Positions 1 through 8,887 of a DNA stretch of 64,000 nucleotides are shown here, piece after piece (position 1 is the stretch's first letter; each line of letters begins with the position of its first letter). The notes under the pieces are model-generated. The model did not search any database and was not told the DNA's origin. It saw only the letters and a program-made list of their open reading frames with translations. Position numbers and translations under genes: made by a program. The DNA lies in NCBI GenBank assembly GCA_030532135.1, contig JAUNLT010000003.1, positions 1 to 64,000 on the forward strand, given 5' to 3'. This DNA comes from Lagierella massiliensis (GTDB taxonomy: Bacteria > Bacillota > Clostridia > Tissierellales > Peptoniphilaceae).

Positions 1-27
1 TGTTTTAAAATCCTTTTTATCTTCCAT
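1..27 (-). CDS. N-terminus of a gene cut by the window edge
   Basis: Only nine codons are visible on the minus strand, reading MEDKKDFKT and running off the window. The ATG follows a strong AAGGGGG ribosome site four bases upstream, which is the main reason for calling a start here. Nothing can be said about function. The roughly 290 bases upstream hold two tiny ORFs and several hairpins that may form its leader. Confidence 0.4.
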
Positions 28-98
28 TTTACCCCCTTAATTATTTACTTATTTTACTTTTTTTGATATAATATTGTTGAGTAGTTAGGGATAGGGCT

Positions 99-155
99 TT
101 ATATTAGCTCCAATTCCCTAAGAGTTATTAGAAGTGCCATTATTTGGACTATCAA
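99..155 (-). CDS. possible small ORF (18 aa), leader or micropeptide
   Basis: The minus strand from a TTG at 155 encodes an 18-residue, hydrophobic then Leu/Glu-rich peptide containing IMALLITLRELELI. An in-frame GTG lies four codons upstream. A GGAG sits in the loop of a perfect 8-bp hairpin (158-179, arms ATTAATCA/TGATTAAT), about eight bases before the TTG. It follows the 19-codon ORF by about 17 bases. I do not recognise it. It could be a leader peptide, a small membrane peptide or chance. Confidence 0.25.
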   Translation of the reverse strand: MIVQIMALLITLRELELI

Positions 156-172
156 ATTAATCACTCCGATGA

Positions 173-232
173 TTAATTCGATATATAAAGTCCATTTTTT
201 GGGACTTCTTTTTTACCCTTTTTACTACCCAT
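173..232 (-). CDS. possible small ORF (19 aa), basic peptide
   Basis: The minus strand reads MGSKKGKKEVPKNGLYISN and then stops. It has a textbook AAGGGGGTG ribosome site about six bases before the ATG. That site is itself the right arm of a hairpin (ATCACC pairing with GGTGAT, plus-strand 238-261), so its translation could be gated by RNA structure. The function is unknown. The good ribosome site is the main support. Confidence 0.3.
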   Translation of the reverse strand: MGSKKGKKEVPKNGLYISN

Positions 233-265
233 TTTTATCACCCCCTTTCTGTGAGGTGATTTATT

Positions 266-315
266 AAGGTTACCTTGCCTATCTAAAGTATGATATATAT
301 TGATATGTATATCAA
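266..315 (-). promoter_or_regulatory. candidate promoter with inverted repeats for the left-edge leader
   Basis: On the minus strand TTGATA and CATACT are 17 bases apart. The TTGATA lies in a perfect 16-bp inverted repeat, TTGATATACATATCAA (300-315), suitable as a repressor site. An 11-bp palindrome, AAGGTAACCTT, lies downstream at 266-276. The promoter is inferred from spacing only. The regulator is unknown. Confidence 0.3.
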
Positions 316-660
316 CACTTTCCTTAAACTTTTTTAACGTGTATTTCTATCTATTTATAAGCCTTTATCCGTTTACCTACTAGTTTTTACCTAGAAATTT
401 TCTAAAAATATAAAGTTATATATCCCCTTTTAAAGATTTTCACCATATATACACTACAATTTTTACAACCTATCAGTAAATTTATATATAATTCACAAAT
501 TTACAACTACCAATCACCAAAGGTCGATACTAATTACGTTTTGGACTATAAAATATCCACCTAAACTTTTAAATCATTACTACTTACAATCTTTGCCACA
601 TATAAAAGTGGTTCCACAAAAAGTATAGAGAGTGAACTTTTCTACAAACATAAAAATAAG
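316..660. other. gene-free AT-rich stretch
   Basis: I see no ORF with a ribosome site, no RNA gene and no clear repeat on either strand. Short stretches on both strands are broken by frequent stops. Confidence 0.5.
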
Positions 661-663
661 CAT

Positions 664-697
664 AAAAAAACAAGGTGCATAAAATACACCCTGTAAA
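664..697 (-). terminator. Rho-independent terminator
   Basis: On the minus strand ACAGGGTG and CACCTTGT (687-694 and 670-677) pair with one G-T wobble around a nine-base loop and are followed by seven T. It would end transcription of the small ORF at 791-1042. Confidence 0.6.
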
Positions 698-790
698 AAA
701 CCCTACAATATAATAATTTAGTTTTTTTAATGTGAGAATCCACATTTAACCCCAACAAAATATTTCCAATACTTTTCAAAAAACCCCTTT

Positions 791-1042
791 TTATATACTA
801 GTTATCATTTCAATTCTAACAACAGCGTCAAGATTATTTATAGCAGATAAAATAAGCCTATTCCCACCAGGAAACACAAACCTATAATCATTTATAACAC
901 CAGCCTTTAAAACTATATACTTTTTAAAATCATTTAGATTAGTTAAAAGTAAAACAACATCATCACTACTATAATCCCTAAGATAAACCTTACTAAGAGT
1001 GCTATCAATTATAGTATCTTGTAAAGAAAATTCTCTATACAA
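791..1042 (-). CDS. small hypothetical protein (83 aa)
   Basis: An 83-residue open frame starting at TTG, with no recognised domain. The middle (VVLLLTNLNDFKKYIVLKAGVINDYR) alternates hydrophobic and polar residues as in a small beta-rich fold. The start is weak: only an AGG lies one base upstream, and an in-frame stop lies a few codons further upstream, so the ORF cannot be extended to an ATG. A good minus-strand terminator about 95 bases downstream argues that something is transcribed here. It may be a remnant of a larger gene. Confidence 0.35.
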   Translation of the reverse strand: MYREFSLQDTIIDSTLSKVYLRDYSSDDVVLLLTNLNDFKKYIVLKAGVINDYRFVFPGGNRLILSAINNLDAVVRIEMITSI

Positions 1043-1168
1043 CCTATTTAATAAAATTTATTTATATTAAATGATCTACTCTAAACTCTATTTTATAAAC
1101 TCATAATAATTTTGTAATTTTAACTTATTATAAGATGATATAATAGTTATTATAAAGAGGTGATATAT

Positions 1169-2341
1169 ATGATAAAAAAGATAGCAATGTTATTAACTTT
1201 AGTTTTAGTAACTTCCTGTACAAAAGGTAGCGATATTACAACCGACAATAAAAATGCTGAAATTCAATCAACTTTACAGATGACCATATTAAATAATTTT
1301 GCATATAAAACCTTTGGACTGATTCTTAAAGACAACAACTTCAATAATACAGTTTATAGCTCACTATCTTTTGGAGAAGCTCTGGGATCCTTAACTAAAT
1401 TAACGGATGATTTTAAAGAAAATGAATACATAAAGGATTTTTATGGATATAAATCACCGAAAAATCTTTCAAATTTAGTTTCTAAAAACCTCATTCTTTC
1501 AAATAAAGAACTTTTAGATTTAGGAAAAAATCCACCTAAAGAACTAAAACACGTCTCTTTTCCAAAGGAGGCTCAGAAAGAATCTTATAAATTACAAAAG
1601 AAAATACTTGGAGAAGTCTTACTCGAACCAAATTACACCAATAACTTATCCTCAGTTATATTAAATGTGGCTAATTTTAAAGGTCAGTGGGAAAAACCGT
1701 TTGATAAAAAGTTTACAGAAAAAAACTTTAAATTTAATACAGGTAATCAAAAAGAGAATGTAGACCTCATGACAGAAAACGACATGGATGAAAAATTGGG
1801 ATTTGAAGACGAATTTGCAGTTGCAACTAGAAAAAAACTAAAACAAAAAGGTACTGCTTCCTCCTTCTGCTATATAATTGTTCCTAAAAAAATTGATAAC
1901 AATTTATATGAACATATTTCAAATAATATAAACACATATATTGAAGGCGTTAGTGAAAGCGGTTTTTACGATACTGTAATTCTTAAAATTCCAAAATTAA
2001 AAATTAGTAATTATTTAGATTTATTACAACCATTATCAAAAAAAGATAATACAATAAAAGAATTTTTTCAATTAAAAAAAGACGTCCTAATATCTAAGAA
2101 TAATGAACCTTCCAAAGTTGATAAAATTATTCAAGTTGCAAGTCTATCTATGGATGAAGTTGAAGTTCAGGCTAGTGCTATAACTGAAATCGAAAAAAAC
2201 ACAGCTCAATTGCCATCTGAAAAAAGTATATTAGAAGTAGTTGCTGATAAGCCTTACTTTGTAGTAATCACTTCTCAAGATGAAAATCACAATGAAATTA
2301 TTACATTTCTATCTTTTATAAGAAATCCAAGCAACAAATAA
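1169..2341 (+). CDS. serpin-family lipoprotein
   Basis: A secreted, lipid-anchored protein of about 390 residues related to serpins. The N-terminus is a lipoprotein signal (MIKKIAMLLTLVLVTSC) with Cys as the predicted lipidated residue. Serpin hallmarks appear in order: LNVANFKGQWEKPFD (the strand usually read as NAIYFKGxWxxPF), a hinge-like VEVQASAIT, and a C-terminal DKPYFVVIT ... FIRNP matching the final serpin strands. The usual small-residue hinge GTEAAAAT is only partly kept, so inhibitory activity is uncertain. I chose ATG 1169 over the GTG at 1160 because AAAGAGGTG sits seven bases before it. No protease gene is adjacent. Confidence 0.75.
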   Translation: MIKKIAMLLTLVLVTSCTKGSDITTDNKNAEIQSTLQMTILNNFAYKTFGLILKDNNFNNTVYSSLSFGEALGSLTKLTDDFKENEYIKDFYGYKSPKNLSNLVSKNLILSNKELLDLGKNPPKELKHVSFPKEAQKESYKLQKKILGEVLLEPNYTNNLSSVILNVANFKGQWEKPFDKKFTEKNFKFNTGNQKENVDLMTENDMDEKLGFEDEFAVATRKKLKQKGTASSFCYIIVPKKIDNNLYEHISNNINTYIEGVSESGFYDTVILKIPKLKISNYLDLLQPLSKKDNTIKEFFQLKKDVLISKNNEPSKVDKIIQVASLSMDEVEVQASAITEIEKNTAQLPSEKSILEVVADKPYFVVITSQDENHNEIITFLSFIRNPSNK

Positions 2342-2368
2342 AGCAGGGATAAAAATCCCTGCTTTATA
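2342..2368 (+). terminator. terminator of the serpin gene
   Basis: AGCAGGGAT and ATCCCTGCT form a perfect nine-base stem around four A, starting right after the stop codon. The T-tract is short (TTTATAAT). Confidence 0.6.
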
Positions 2369-2414
2369 ATATTTAATTGTATATTTAGTAAAAGGTATTT
2401 ATTTCAAAATCTAA

Positions 2415-3011
2415 CTAAATTAATTTTTCACTAACCTCTAACAATCTCTTTGCTTGATGTCTTACTGCTGGTTCAATATCTCCAACAATATTTCCGTCTT
2501 GACCTACAGTTGCTGAAGTTCCATAAGGGTTTCCTCCTGCTACTGAAATAGCTTCATCAGTGTATCCTGGTGCTACAACTATTGCTCCCCAATGATACAT
2601 TACAGTGTATATATTTAATACGGTATTTTCTTGTCCACCATGCGTTGTATTAGCAGAAGACATTGCTGATACTACCTTATTTGCTGTCTTTCCTTGAGCC
2701 CAAAGTCCACCTAAAGTATCAATAAACTGTTTCATTTGAGAAGCCATAGCTCCAAATCTAGTTGGTGAAGAGAATAGTAGTGCGTCTGCCCACTCAATAT
2801 CTTCTTGAGAAACCACAGGTATATCCACCATCTTATCATAATTCTTTTTCATACCTTCATTTGCTTCTATAACTTCAAGCGGAATTAACTCTTCAACTCT
2901 ACGAAGTCTAACTTCTGCACCAAGTTTTTTAGCTTCATCTTCAGCCCATCTAGCCATTTGTAAATTTGTTCCTGTCATACTATAAAATACTATTGTCAAT
3001 TTAGATTTCAT
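2415..3011 (-). CDS. wrbA: flavodoxin-like NAD(P)H:quinone oxidoreductase (WrbA family)
   Basis: Predicted FMN-binding two-electron quinone reductase that protects against redox cycling. It has the flavodoxin fold start KLTIVFYSMTGTNLQMARWAEDEAKKLGAEV with the phosphate-binding loop SMTGTN. The SSPTRFGAMASQMKQFIDTLGGLW segment and the HGGQENTVL and APGYTDE patches are typical of WrbA. The length of 198 residues matches the family. Its ATG directly abuts the stop of the upstream marR gene, so the two are translationally coupled. The MarR protein therefore probably controls it, as many quinone-sensing MarR proteins control reductases. That link is inference. Confidence 0.9.
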   Translation of the reverse strand: MKSKLTIVFYSMTGTNLQMARWAEDEAKKLGAEVRLRRVEELIPLEVIEANEGMKKNYDKMVDIPVVSQEDIEWADALLFSSPTRFGAMASQMKQFIDTLGGLWAQGKTANKVVSAMSSANTTHGGQENTVLNIYTVMYHWGAIVVAPGYTDEAISVAGGNPYGTSATVGQDGNIVGDIEPAVRHQAKRLLEVSEKLI

Positions 3012-3449
3012 TTAATATACATCTCCTAACTTTTTCATAATTTTAATAAGTTCGTCTTTTTCATCTTCATCAAGTACAGAAAATATTTTATTTATATTTT
3101 CCAAATGAGGAGGAAAAATCTCTTCAAATAGTTTTATACCCTTTTTTGTAATTTTTAACAAATAAGATCTTTTATCTTTAGGATTCTCTAATTTCTCTAC
3201 AAGTTCTCGTTTTAATAGGTTTTGAATAACCATTGTCATATTACCCGAAGTTGTTAGAGTCTTTTCAGTAATAATTTGAACAGGTAGAGACCCTTTGTGA
3301 TATAGAATTTCTAAAACTCCAAATTGAGCTATAGAAAGTCCCAAAGGTTTAATTGTCTTAGACTCTTTACGTCTAACAGATAAAAAACCCCTAGATAAAG
3401 CAATAAGGGATTTTAAATTTTTGTTAGTTTTTCTTCCACAATCTGTCAT
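3012..3449 (-). CDS. MarR-family transcriptional regulator
   Basis: A 145-residue winged-helix repressor. The core SIAQFGVLEILYHKGSLPVQIITEKTLTTSGNMTMVIQNLLKRELVEKLENPKDKRSYLLKITKKG shows the recognition helix and the DKRS wing motif of MarR proteins. It heads a two-gene operon with wrbA. The start codon has no Shine-Dalgarno site and no better start lies downstream. A near-consensus promoter places +1 at the A of the ATG, so the transcript looks leaderless. A palindrome in the promoter suggests autorepression. The ligand is not known; the partner suggests quinones or electrophiles. Confidence 0.88.
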   Translation of the reverse strand: MTDCGRKTNKNLKSLIALSRGFLSVRRKESKTIKPLGLSIAQFGVLEILYHKGSLPVQIITEKTLTTSGNMTMVIQNLLKRELVEKLENPKDKRSYLLKITKKGIKLFEEIFPPHLENINKIFSVLDEDEKDELIKIMKKLGDVY

Positions 3450-3485
3450 GTTTAGATTATAGTACTACATAGTAATATATGTCAA
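3449..3485 (-). promoter_or_regulatory. marR-wrbA promoter with internal operator
   Basis: The minus strand carries TTGACA (3480-3485), an 18-base spacer and TATAAT (3456-3461). Six bases later comes the ATG of marR, so the predicted transcript begins at or next to the start codon. The spacer contains the perfect inverted repeat TACTATGTAGTA (3463-3474), a probable MarR site blocking RNA polymerase. Confidence 0.7.
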
Positions 3486-3519
3486 GCATTTTAATTCTCA
3501 TTATCATTTATAGCTTTAT

Positions 3520-3560
3520 AAAAAAATGGATGCTCCTAAAATACATAGGTCAGCATCCAT
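3520..3560 (-). terminator. terminator of the dnaJ-like/clpB operon
   Basis: On the minus strand ATGGATGCT and AGCATCCAT pair as nine bases across a 17-base loop, followed by a run of T. It lies about 75 bases past the clpB stop. Confidence 0.65.
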
Positions 3561-3635
3561 AATTAAAACTACATATTATATCTAGTTACATCTTTCAAGA
3601 TGAATAATCTAGTCTTTTAAAATTAATATCTTTAA

Positions 3636-6218
3636 TTATTTTGTTATAATTGAAAGTTCTCCATTTTCAACTGTAATTAACACATGATCTTCGTCTGAAA
3701 CCTCTCCTTTTAAAAGTTTTCTTCCAAGTTCTGTTTCTACATATTTTTGTAAAAATCTTTTAATTGGTCTTGCCCCATAATGAACATCATATGCTCTTGC
3801 TAAAATAAGCTCTTTTGCAACTTTATCTAATGTTATAGTTATTTGTCTATCTTTAAGTCTATTTTCAATGTCTCTAATATCATTGTCCAGTATATCGTAA
3901 ACTTCACTTTCAGTTAAAGGTTTAAATAGTACTATATTATCTACCCTATTTAAAAACTCAGGTCTAAAAGTATACTTCATTTTATTCATAACCGCTTCTT
4001 CTGTTTGTTCTGAAATTTCGCCATCAGAGTCAATTCCTTCAAGCAAATTATCTGAACCTATATTTGAAGTCATGATAATTATAGTATTTTTAAAATCTAC
4101 CGTACGACCTTGATTGTCTGTAAGTCTACCGTCATCTAATACTTGTAATAAAATATTAAACACATCAGGATGAGCCTTTTCAATTTCATCAAATAAGATT
4201 ACAGAATATGGCTTTCTTCTTACAGCCTCAGTTAACTGACCCCCTTCTTCATATCCCACATATCCTGGAGGAGATCCTACAAGCCTTGAAACTGAATGTT
4301 TTTCCATATATTCACTCATATCAATTCTAATAAGATTTTTTTCATCATCAAACATGGCTTCTGTCAAAGCTTTAGCAAGTTCTGTCTTGCCAACCCCTGT
4401 TGGTCCTAAAAATATAAACGAACCAATAGGCTTGTTGAAAGACGCAATTCCCGATCTTGCTCGAATAATAGCCTCTGTTACTGCCTCTACAGCTTGATTT
4501 TGACCAATAACTCTCTTGTGTAAAACTTTATCCATGTTCAAAATCTTGTCTTTTTCAGTTTCCACTAATTTAGACACCGGTATTGAAGTCCACTTAGATA
4601 CAACCACTGCTATCTCTTCTTCTGTTACTTCTTCTTTAAGACTTGATGAGTTTTGTTCATTATTTTGAGTTGCCTGTGCTAACTTTGTTTCTAAATCTGC
4701 TAAAGTACCATATCTAAGTTGAGATAATTTTTCAAAGTCATAATGTCTTTCAGCTTCTTGCATTTGAATTTTGACCTCGTCTATCTTTGACTTTAATTCC
4801 TTTACATCATCAATAGCAGACTTCTGTTTTCTCCAATTTTCATATTCTACACTATATTCATTCTTCAAATCTTGAAGTTCTTTCTCAAGATCATCAAGTC
4901 TTTTTTTACTCAAAGAATCATCTTCTCTTTTTAGAGCTGCTCTTTCAATCTCTAATTGCAATATTTTTCGATTTTTTTCATCTAGAGAAGAAGGCATTGA
5001 ATCAATTTCTGTTCTAACCATTGCTGAAGCTTCATCCATTAAGTCAATCGCCTTATCAGGTAAGAATCTATCTGTAATGTATCTATTAGAAAGCGTTGCA
5101 CATGCAATAACCGCATTATCTGAAATTCTTATTCCATGATGAATTTCATATCTTTCTTTTATACCCCTAAGAATAGAAATAGTATCTTCCACTGTTGGCT
5201 CAGTTACTAAAACCTTCTGGAATCTTCTTTCAAGAGCTCCGTCCTTTTCTATATATTTTCTATATTCATCAAGTGTAGTAGCTCCAATTGTATGAATTTC
5301 TCCACGTGCAAGCATTGGTTTTAACATATTTGAAGCATCCATTGCTCCTTCAGATGCCCCTGCTCCAACAAGAGTATGAATTTCGTCAATGAATAATATT
5401 ATTTCACCTTCCGACTCTTCAATCTCTTTTAAAACTGATTTTAACCTTTCTTCAAACTGCCCTCTGTACTTTGCACCTGCCACTAGAGATGCTAAATCCA
5501 GTGCAAAAATCGTCTTATCTCTTAAAGTTTCAGGTACATCATTTTTTACAATCCTCTGAGCGAGTCCTTCTACTATTGCAGTTTTACCAACACCAGGCTC
5601 CCCTATTAATACGGGGTTGTTCTTAGTTCTTCTGGAAAGAATTCTAACACAATTTCTTATTTCTTCATCTCTACCTATTACAGGGTCAATCTTTCCTTTT
5701 TTAGCTTCCTCTGTTAAATCTCTACCATATTTTTCAAGTGCATTCATAGTGCTTTCTGGGTCATCAGTTTCAACCCTATTTCCATTTCTAATTTCAGCTA
5801 ATGCCTTTTCAAAATTTTTTACATTTATATTATATCTTTTTAATATCTCTGGAAAAGTTATATTCTTTTCCTTTATTAATGCCAAGAATAGATGCTCTAC
5901 AGAAATAAAACTGTCCTTCATCCTCTTAGCTTCATCCTCAGCCATTAGGATAATTCTTTGAACAAGCTGGGATGGATAAATATTTGAAGGACTATCAACT
6001 TTGGGTAATCTATCTAATTCAAAGGCCAAATCCTTTAAATAATTTTCCATATTTACATTCATTTTCTCTAAAGTTTTATTAACTACTCCATCCACATCAT
6101 TTACCAATGCATAATGAAGATGTAAATCTGTAATTTCAGGATTTTTATTTTTAAGGGCAATATTCTGTGCTTCTTGGACTGCTTCCATAGATTTTTTTGT
6201 AAGTTTGTTTAAATCCAT
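3636..6218 (-). CDS. clpB: ATP-dependent disaggregase ClpB
   Basis: Hexameric AAA+ chaperone that extracts proteins from aggregates together with DnaK/DnaJ. Its 860 residues match the family. The order is: Clp N-domain repeats, first AAA module with Walker [17 protein letters not shown] (near residue 205) and [18 protein letters not shown], a long coiled-coil middle domain (about 410-525), second AAA module with Walker [15 protein letters not shown] and [12 protein letters not shown] pore loop, and the D2-small domain. The middle domain separates ClpB from ClpC and ClpA. It lies 11 bases downstream of the dnaJ-like gene and shares its CtsR-controlled promoter. Confidence 0.97.
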   Translation of the reverse strand: MDLNKLTKKSMEAVQEAQNIALKNKNPEITDLHLHYALVNDVDGVVNKTLEKMNVNMENYLKDLAFELDRLPKVDSPSNIYPSQLVQRIILMAEDEAKRMKDSFISVEHLFLALIKEKNITFPEILKRYNINVKNFEKALAEIRNGNRVETDDPESTMNALEKYGRDLTEEAKKGKIDPVIGRDEEIRNCVRILSRRTKNNPVLIGEPGVGKTAIVEGLAQRIVKNDVPETLRDKTIFALDLASLVAGAKYRGQFEERLKSVLKEIEESEGEIILFIDEIHTLVGAGASEGAMDASNMLKPMLARGEIHTIGATTLDEYRKYIEKDGALERRFQKVLVTEPTVEDTISILRGIKERYEIHHGIRISDNAVIACATLSNRYITDRFLPDKAIDLMDEASAMVRTEIDSMPSSLDEKNRKILQLEIERAALKREDDSLSKKRLDDLEKELQDLKNEYSVEYENWRKQKSAIDDVKELKSKIDEVKIQMQEAERHYDFEKLSQLRYGTLADLETKLAQATQNNEQNSSSLKEEVTEEEIAVVVSKWTSIPVSKLVETEKDKILNMDKVLHKRVIGQNQAVEAVTEAIIRARSGIASFNKPIGSFIFLGPTGVGKTELAKALTEAMFDDEKNLIRIDMSEYMEKHSVSRLVGSPPGYVGYEEGGQLTEAVRRKPYSVILFDEIEKAHPDVFNILLQVLDDGRLTDNQGRTVDFKNTIIIMTSNIGSDNLLEGIDSDGEISEQTEEAVMNKMKYTFRPEFLNRVDNIVLFKPLTESEVYDILDNDIRDIENRLKDRQITITLDKVAKELILARAYDVHYGARPIKRFLQKYVETELGRKLLKGEVSDEDHVLITVENGELSIITK

Positions 6219-6229
6219 ACTACTCCTCC

Positions 6230-7162
6230 TTACTTATTATTTACTGTATGTTTTAACTCTTTATATAGTTCTACTTGTCTCTTTGTTAAATTGTCAGGAT
6301 TTACTATTTGAACCTCCAAATATAAATCACCTGTATTACCATTCATATCCCTAAAGCCTTTACCATGTATCTTTATCTTTTGACCTGATTTTATATCTTT
6401 AGGTATATTTACTTTAATTTTCTTTTCAAGGGTTTCAACAACAACCTTGTCTCCAAACAAAGCATCCCAAGGATATACTTTAATCTTTTTGGTAATATCC
6501 AAACCATCTAATTTGTTTACAGAGTCAATTACATTAATCTTAATGTAAATATCTCCGTCAAGCCCTATTTTTTCACCTTTAGTTCTAATCTTTTTCCCAG
6601 GTAAAATTCCCTTAGGTATTTTTATATTTAAATTTTTATTTTCACCATTTACATTTAATGTTAAGGTTTTGTCACTACCTTCATAAGCTTCCTTCAAACT
6701 AATGGAGATTTCAGTATTATACTTTTCTCTTTGAGGTTTTGTCCTTTGACTAAATCCAGAGAAAATATCTCTTTTATGTCCCCTAGATTCTTTCGCTCTT
6801 CCTCCTAAACCTCCAAAAATCATATTGAAAAAGTCTGAGAAACCATCGTCTGAAGAACTGGTATAAGTGTAGCTTCCGTTTCCAAAGTTTGAAAAATCAA
6901 AACCATATGCTGACGGATCAAAATTTTGACCTCCAGTAAAGTTATAGTTTGATCCAAACATATCATATTTTTTTCTCTTTTCTTTATCTCCTAAAACTTC
7001 ATAGGCCTCATTAATCTCCTTAAGTTTTTCGGAGGCCTTCTCATCACCTTGATTTAAATCAGGATGATATTTCTTTGCAAGTTTTCTATATGCTTGTTTT
7101 ATTTCCTGATCTGAGGCAGACTTTTCTAACCCCAGTATTTTATAGTAGTCTTTATATTCCAT
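6230..7162 (-). CDS. DnaJ-like co-chaperone (CbpA type, no zinc finger)
   Basis: A 310-residue J-domain protein. Residues 1-70 are a J domain with the HPD tripeptide ([10 protein letters not shown]). A Gly/Phe/Ser-rich linker (about 75-125) and the two C-terminal beta-barrel substrate-binding domains follow, including [24 protein letters not shown] and GDLYLEVQI. The CxxCxGxG zinc repeats of classical DnaJ are absent, making it a class B/CbpA-type J protein. It would hand substrates to DnaK. Being first in an operon with clpB suggests a dedicated disaggregation pair. A strong AGGAGG site precedes the ATG. Confidence 0.9.
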   Translation of the reverse strand: MEYKDYYKILGLEKSASDQEIKQAYRKLAKKYHPDLNQGDEKASEKLKEINEAYEVLGDKEKRKKYDMFGSNYNFTGGQNFDPSAYGFDFSNFGNGSYTYTSSSDDGFSDFFNMIFGGLGGRAKESRGHKRDIFSGFSQRTKPQREKYNTEISISLKEAYEGSDKTLTLNVNGENKNLNIKIPKGILPGKKIRTKGEKIGLDGDIYIKINVIDSVNKLDGLDITKKIKVYPWDALFGDKVVVETLEKKIKVNIPKDIKSGQKIKIHGKGFRDMNGNTGDLYLEVQIVNPDNLTKRQVELYKELKHTVNNK

Positions 7163-7177
7163 AATACCTCCTTAAAC

Positions 7178-7229
7178 TTTGACTTTCTTTGACCAATATT
7201 ATTATAGCATAGATGAAATGAATTATCAA
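7178..7229 (-). promoter_or_regulatory. heat-shock promoter with CtsR operator
   Basis: The minus strand has TTGATA (7224-7229), a 17-base spacer and TATAAT (7201-7206). Immediately downstream is GGTCAAAGAAAGTCAAA (7178-7194), an exact match to the CtsR direct-repeat box (two heptads RGTCAAA separated by three bases). It overlaps the transcription start, as expected for repression of clp genes. Confidence 0.85.
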
Positions 7230-7401
7230 TAATATTTTTTTAAATTTAAAAAATTTTATTATTTTAATTTTATCTTATTTTAAGCATAATAAATAAGCTA
7301 TAGGCTTTAAAAATGATTTCAAACTAATATTATTTTCTAAACTTAATACCCTATTTTAATTGAAATAAAAGAAAAAATAATTTTTAATTAAATTATTAGA
7401 A

Positions 7402-7442
7402 ATAAAAAAGACCTTATGAAAATAGAATTTTCATATCGGTCT
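7402..7442 (-). terminator. terminator of the M20 amidohydrolase gene
   Basis: The minus strand reads AGACC, then ATGAAAAT paired with ATTTTCAT, then GGTCT and six T: a two-part stem with a three-base loop and a good T-tract, starting about ten bases after the stop codon. Confidence 0.75.
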
Positions 7443-7451
7443 AATATAAAA

Positions 7452-8633
7452 TTAATTTAGATAATCAAGTGCATATTGAATATAAACTAAAACTACTTTG
7501 TATAACTTTTTCTCATCTATATCAAATTTACAATGATGATTTGGATATACGTTTCCCTCCTCATCTTTCTTTAAATTACTTAACATAAAATATGCTCCAG
7601 GAACTTCTCTTAAATAATAAGACATATCATCAGCTGCCATTGTTGCATTTTCTATTTCTATTACATCGTCTTCTGGTAGAACTTTTTTAATTGAACATTT
7701 CAATTTTTTTACCACATCTACGTCATTTTTTAGCGAAGGGTATTTCCATGAGTATTTATAATCAATTTTACATCTATTAGCCCTTGCATAATTTTCTGCA
7801 ATTTCACCAATTCTATTTTTAATATACATTCTAATATCATCATCGAAAGTTCTTACAGTTCCCTCAATTATCCCTTCAGATGGAATAATATTTTGATTAA
7901 TCCCCGAGCTTATTTTACATACAGAAATTACTACTTTACTATCATAACCAACTTCCCTTGATCTTATACGATTTATTGCCTGAACCACATCCACTATACA
8001 AACTATGGGATCTACTGTCTCTTCAGGCATGGAAGCGTGTCCTCCCCTTCCTATTATAGTTATTGAAAATTTATCCATTGACGCCATTAAATTCCCTGAC
8101 TTCAAACCTATTTTCCCATGGGGAATAGAACTAAAAAGTCCACCTATATGACTTCCTATAATACAATTTACTCTAGGATTTTCAAGAACTTTTTCTTCAA
8201 TTAATAACTTTGCTCCACCAGGATATTCTTCTCCTGGTTGAAAAATAAATTTAATACATCCATTAAAATGGTCTTTCATCGAGTTTAAAATCAGTAACGA
8301 AGTTATTGCAATTGCCATATGCCCATCGTGTCCACAAGCATGCATATTCCCATTTGTAGATTTAAAAGGAAGATCTGTTTCTTCCTTAATTTTTAAAGCA
8401 TCCATATCTGCTCTGAAAGCTAGACATTTCCCAGGCTTTCCTGAATCTATAATTGCTAAAATTGCTCTGTCATTAAGCATTTTTTTATATTTTATATTAT
8501 TCTTTAAGAGAATCTTCTCTATTTCCTCACATGTTTTTATTGTGTCCAAACCAACTTCAGGTATTTTGTGAAGATTTCGTCTTGTACGAATCAAAAAGTC
8601 CTCATATTCTTTAACTTTTTTTAAAATATCCAC
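7452..8633 (-). CDS. M20 family metal-dependent amidohydrolase/peptidase
   Basis: Predicted cytosolic hydrolase of N-acyl amino acids or hippurate-like amides (M20D subfamily). Metal-site motifs are visible: FRADMDALKIKEET, MHACGHDGHMAIAI (Cys-Gly-His-Asp-Gly-His), QPGEEYPGGAKLLIEE with the catalytic Glu, and a late HHCKFDIDEK. A dimerisation domain sits in the middle (SMDKFSITIIGRGGHASMPEETVDPI). Its 393 residues are the family norm. It is a single-gene unit with its own terminator. The substrate cannot be told from sequence; indole-acetyl-amino-acid and N-acetyl-diaminopimelate hydrolases share this fold. Confidence 0.88.
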   Translation of the reverse strand: MDILKKVKEYEDFLIRTRRNLHKIPEVGLDTIKTCEEIEKILLKNNIKYKKMLNDRAILAIIDSGKPGKCLAFRADMDALKIKEETDLPFKSTNGNMHACGHDGHMAIAITSLLILNSMKDHFNGCIKFIFQPGEEYPGGAKLLIEEKVLENPRVNCIIGSHIGGLFSSIPHGKIGLKSGNLMASMDKFSITIIGRGGHASMPEETVDPIVCIVDVVQAINRIRSREVGYDSKVVISVCKISSGINQNIIPSEGIIEGTVRTFDDDIRMYIKNRIGEIAENYARANRCKIDYKYSWKYPSLKNDVDVVKKLKCSIKKVLPEDDVIEIENATMAADDMSYYLREVPGAYFMLSNLKKDEEGNVYPNHHCKFDIDEKKLYKVVLVYIQYALDYLN

Positions 8634-8805
8634 TTTAGTCTCTCTTTAAGTCTTATTAAAATGAATTTCTTTAAATTCTATTGATAATTTTTCGATATTC
8701 ACTTTCTGTAATTATACAATAAATACATTTGTTTTAATACTTTTAATAATTTATAAATCCGACTTTGCTTTAACTAAAAATAATTCTAGAATTAATTTCT
8801 AAACA

Positions 8806-8838
8806 AAATGGATGCTACCTTAAAACAAGATAGCATCC
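8806..8838 (-). terminator. terminator of the glycerol dehydrogenase gene
   Basis: GGATGCTA (8810-8817) pairs with TAGCATCC (8831-8838); the minus strand continues ATTTTG. The arms nearly repeat those of the clpB terminator at 3520-3560. Confidence 0.5.
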
Positions 8839-8887
8839 GGGAATTAAAACTTAATATTAACTTATAGTCAAATCAAATCTAGAAGTT

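Noticed and set aside
5617..5961. Plus-strand open frames opposite clpB, purDL, ppk, V-ATPase and other genes
   Set aside because: They lie inside well-recognised genes on the other strand, lack ribosome sites and have the composition of antisense frames in AT-rich coding DNA.
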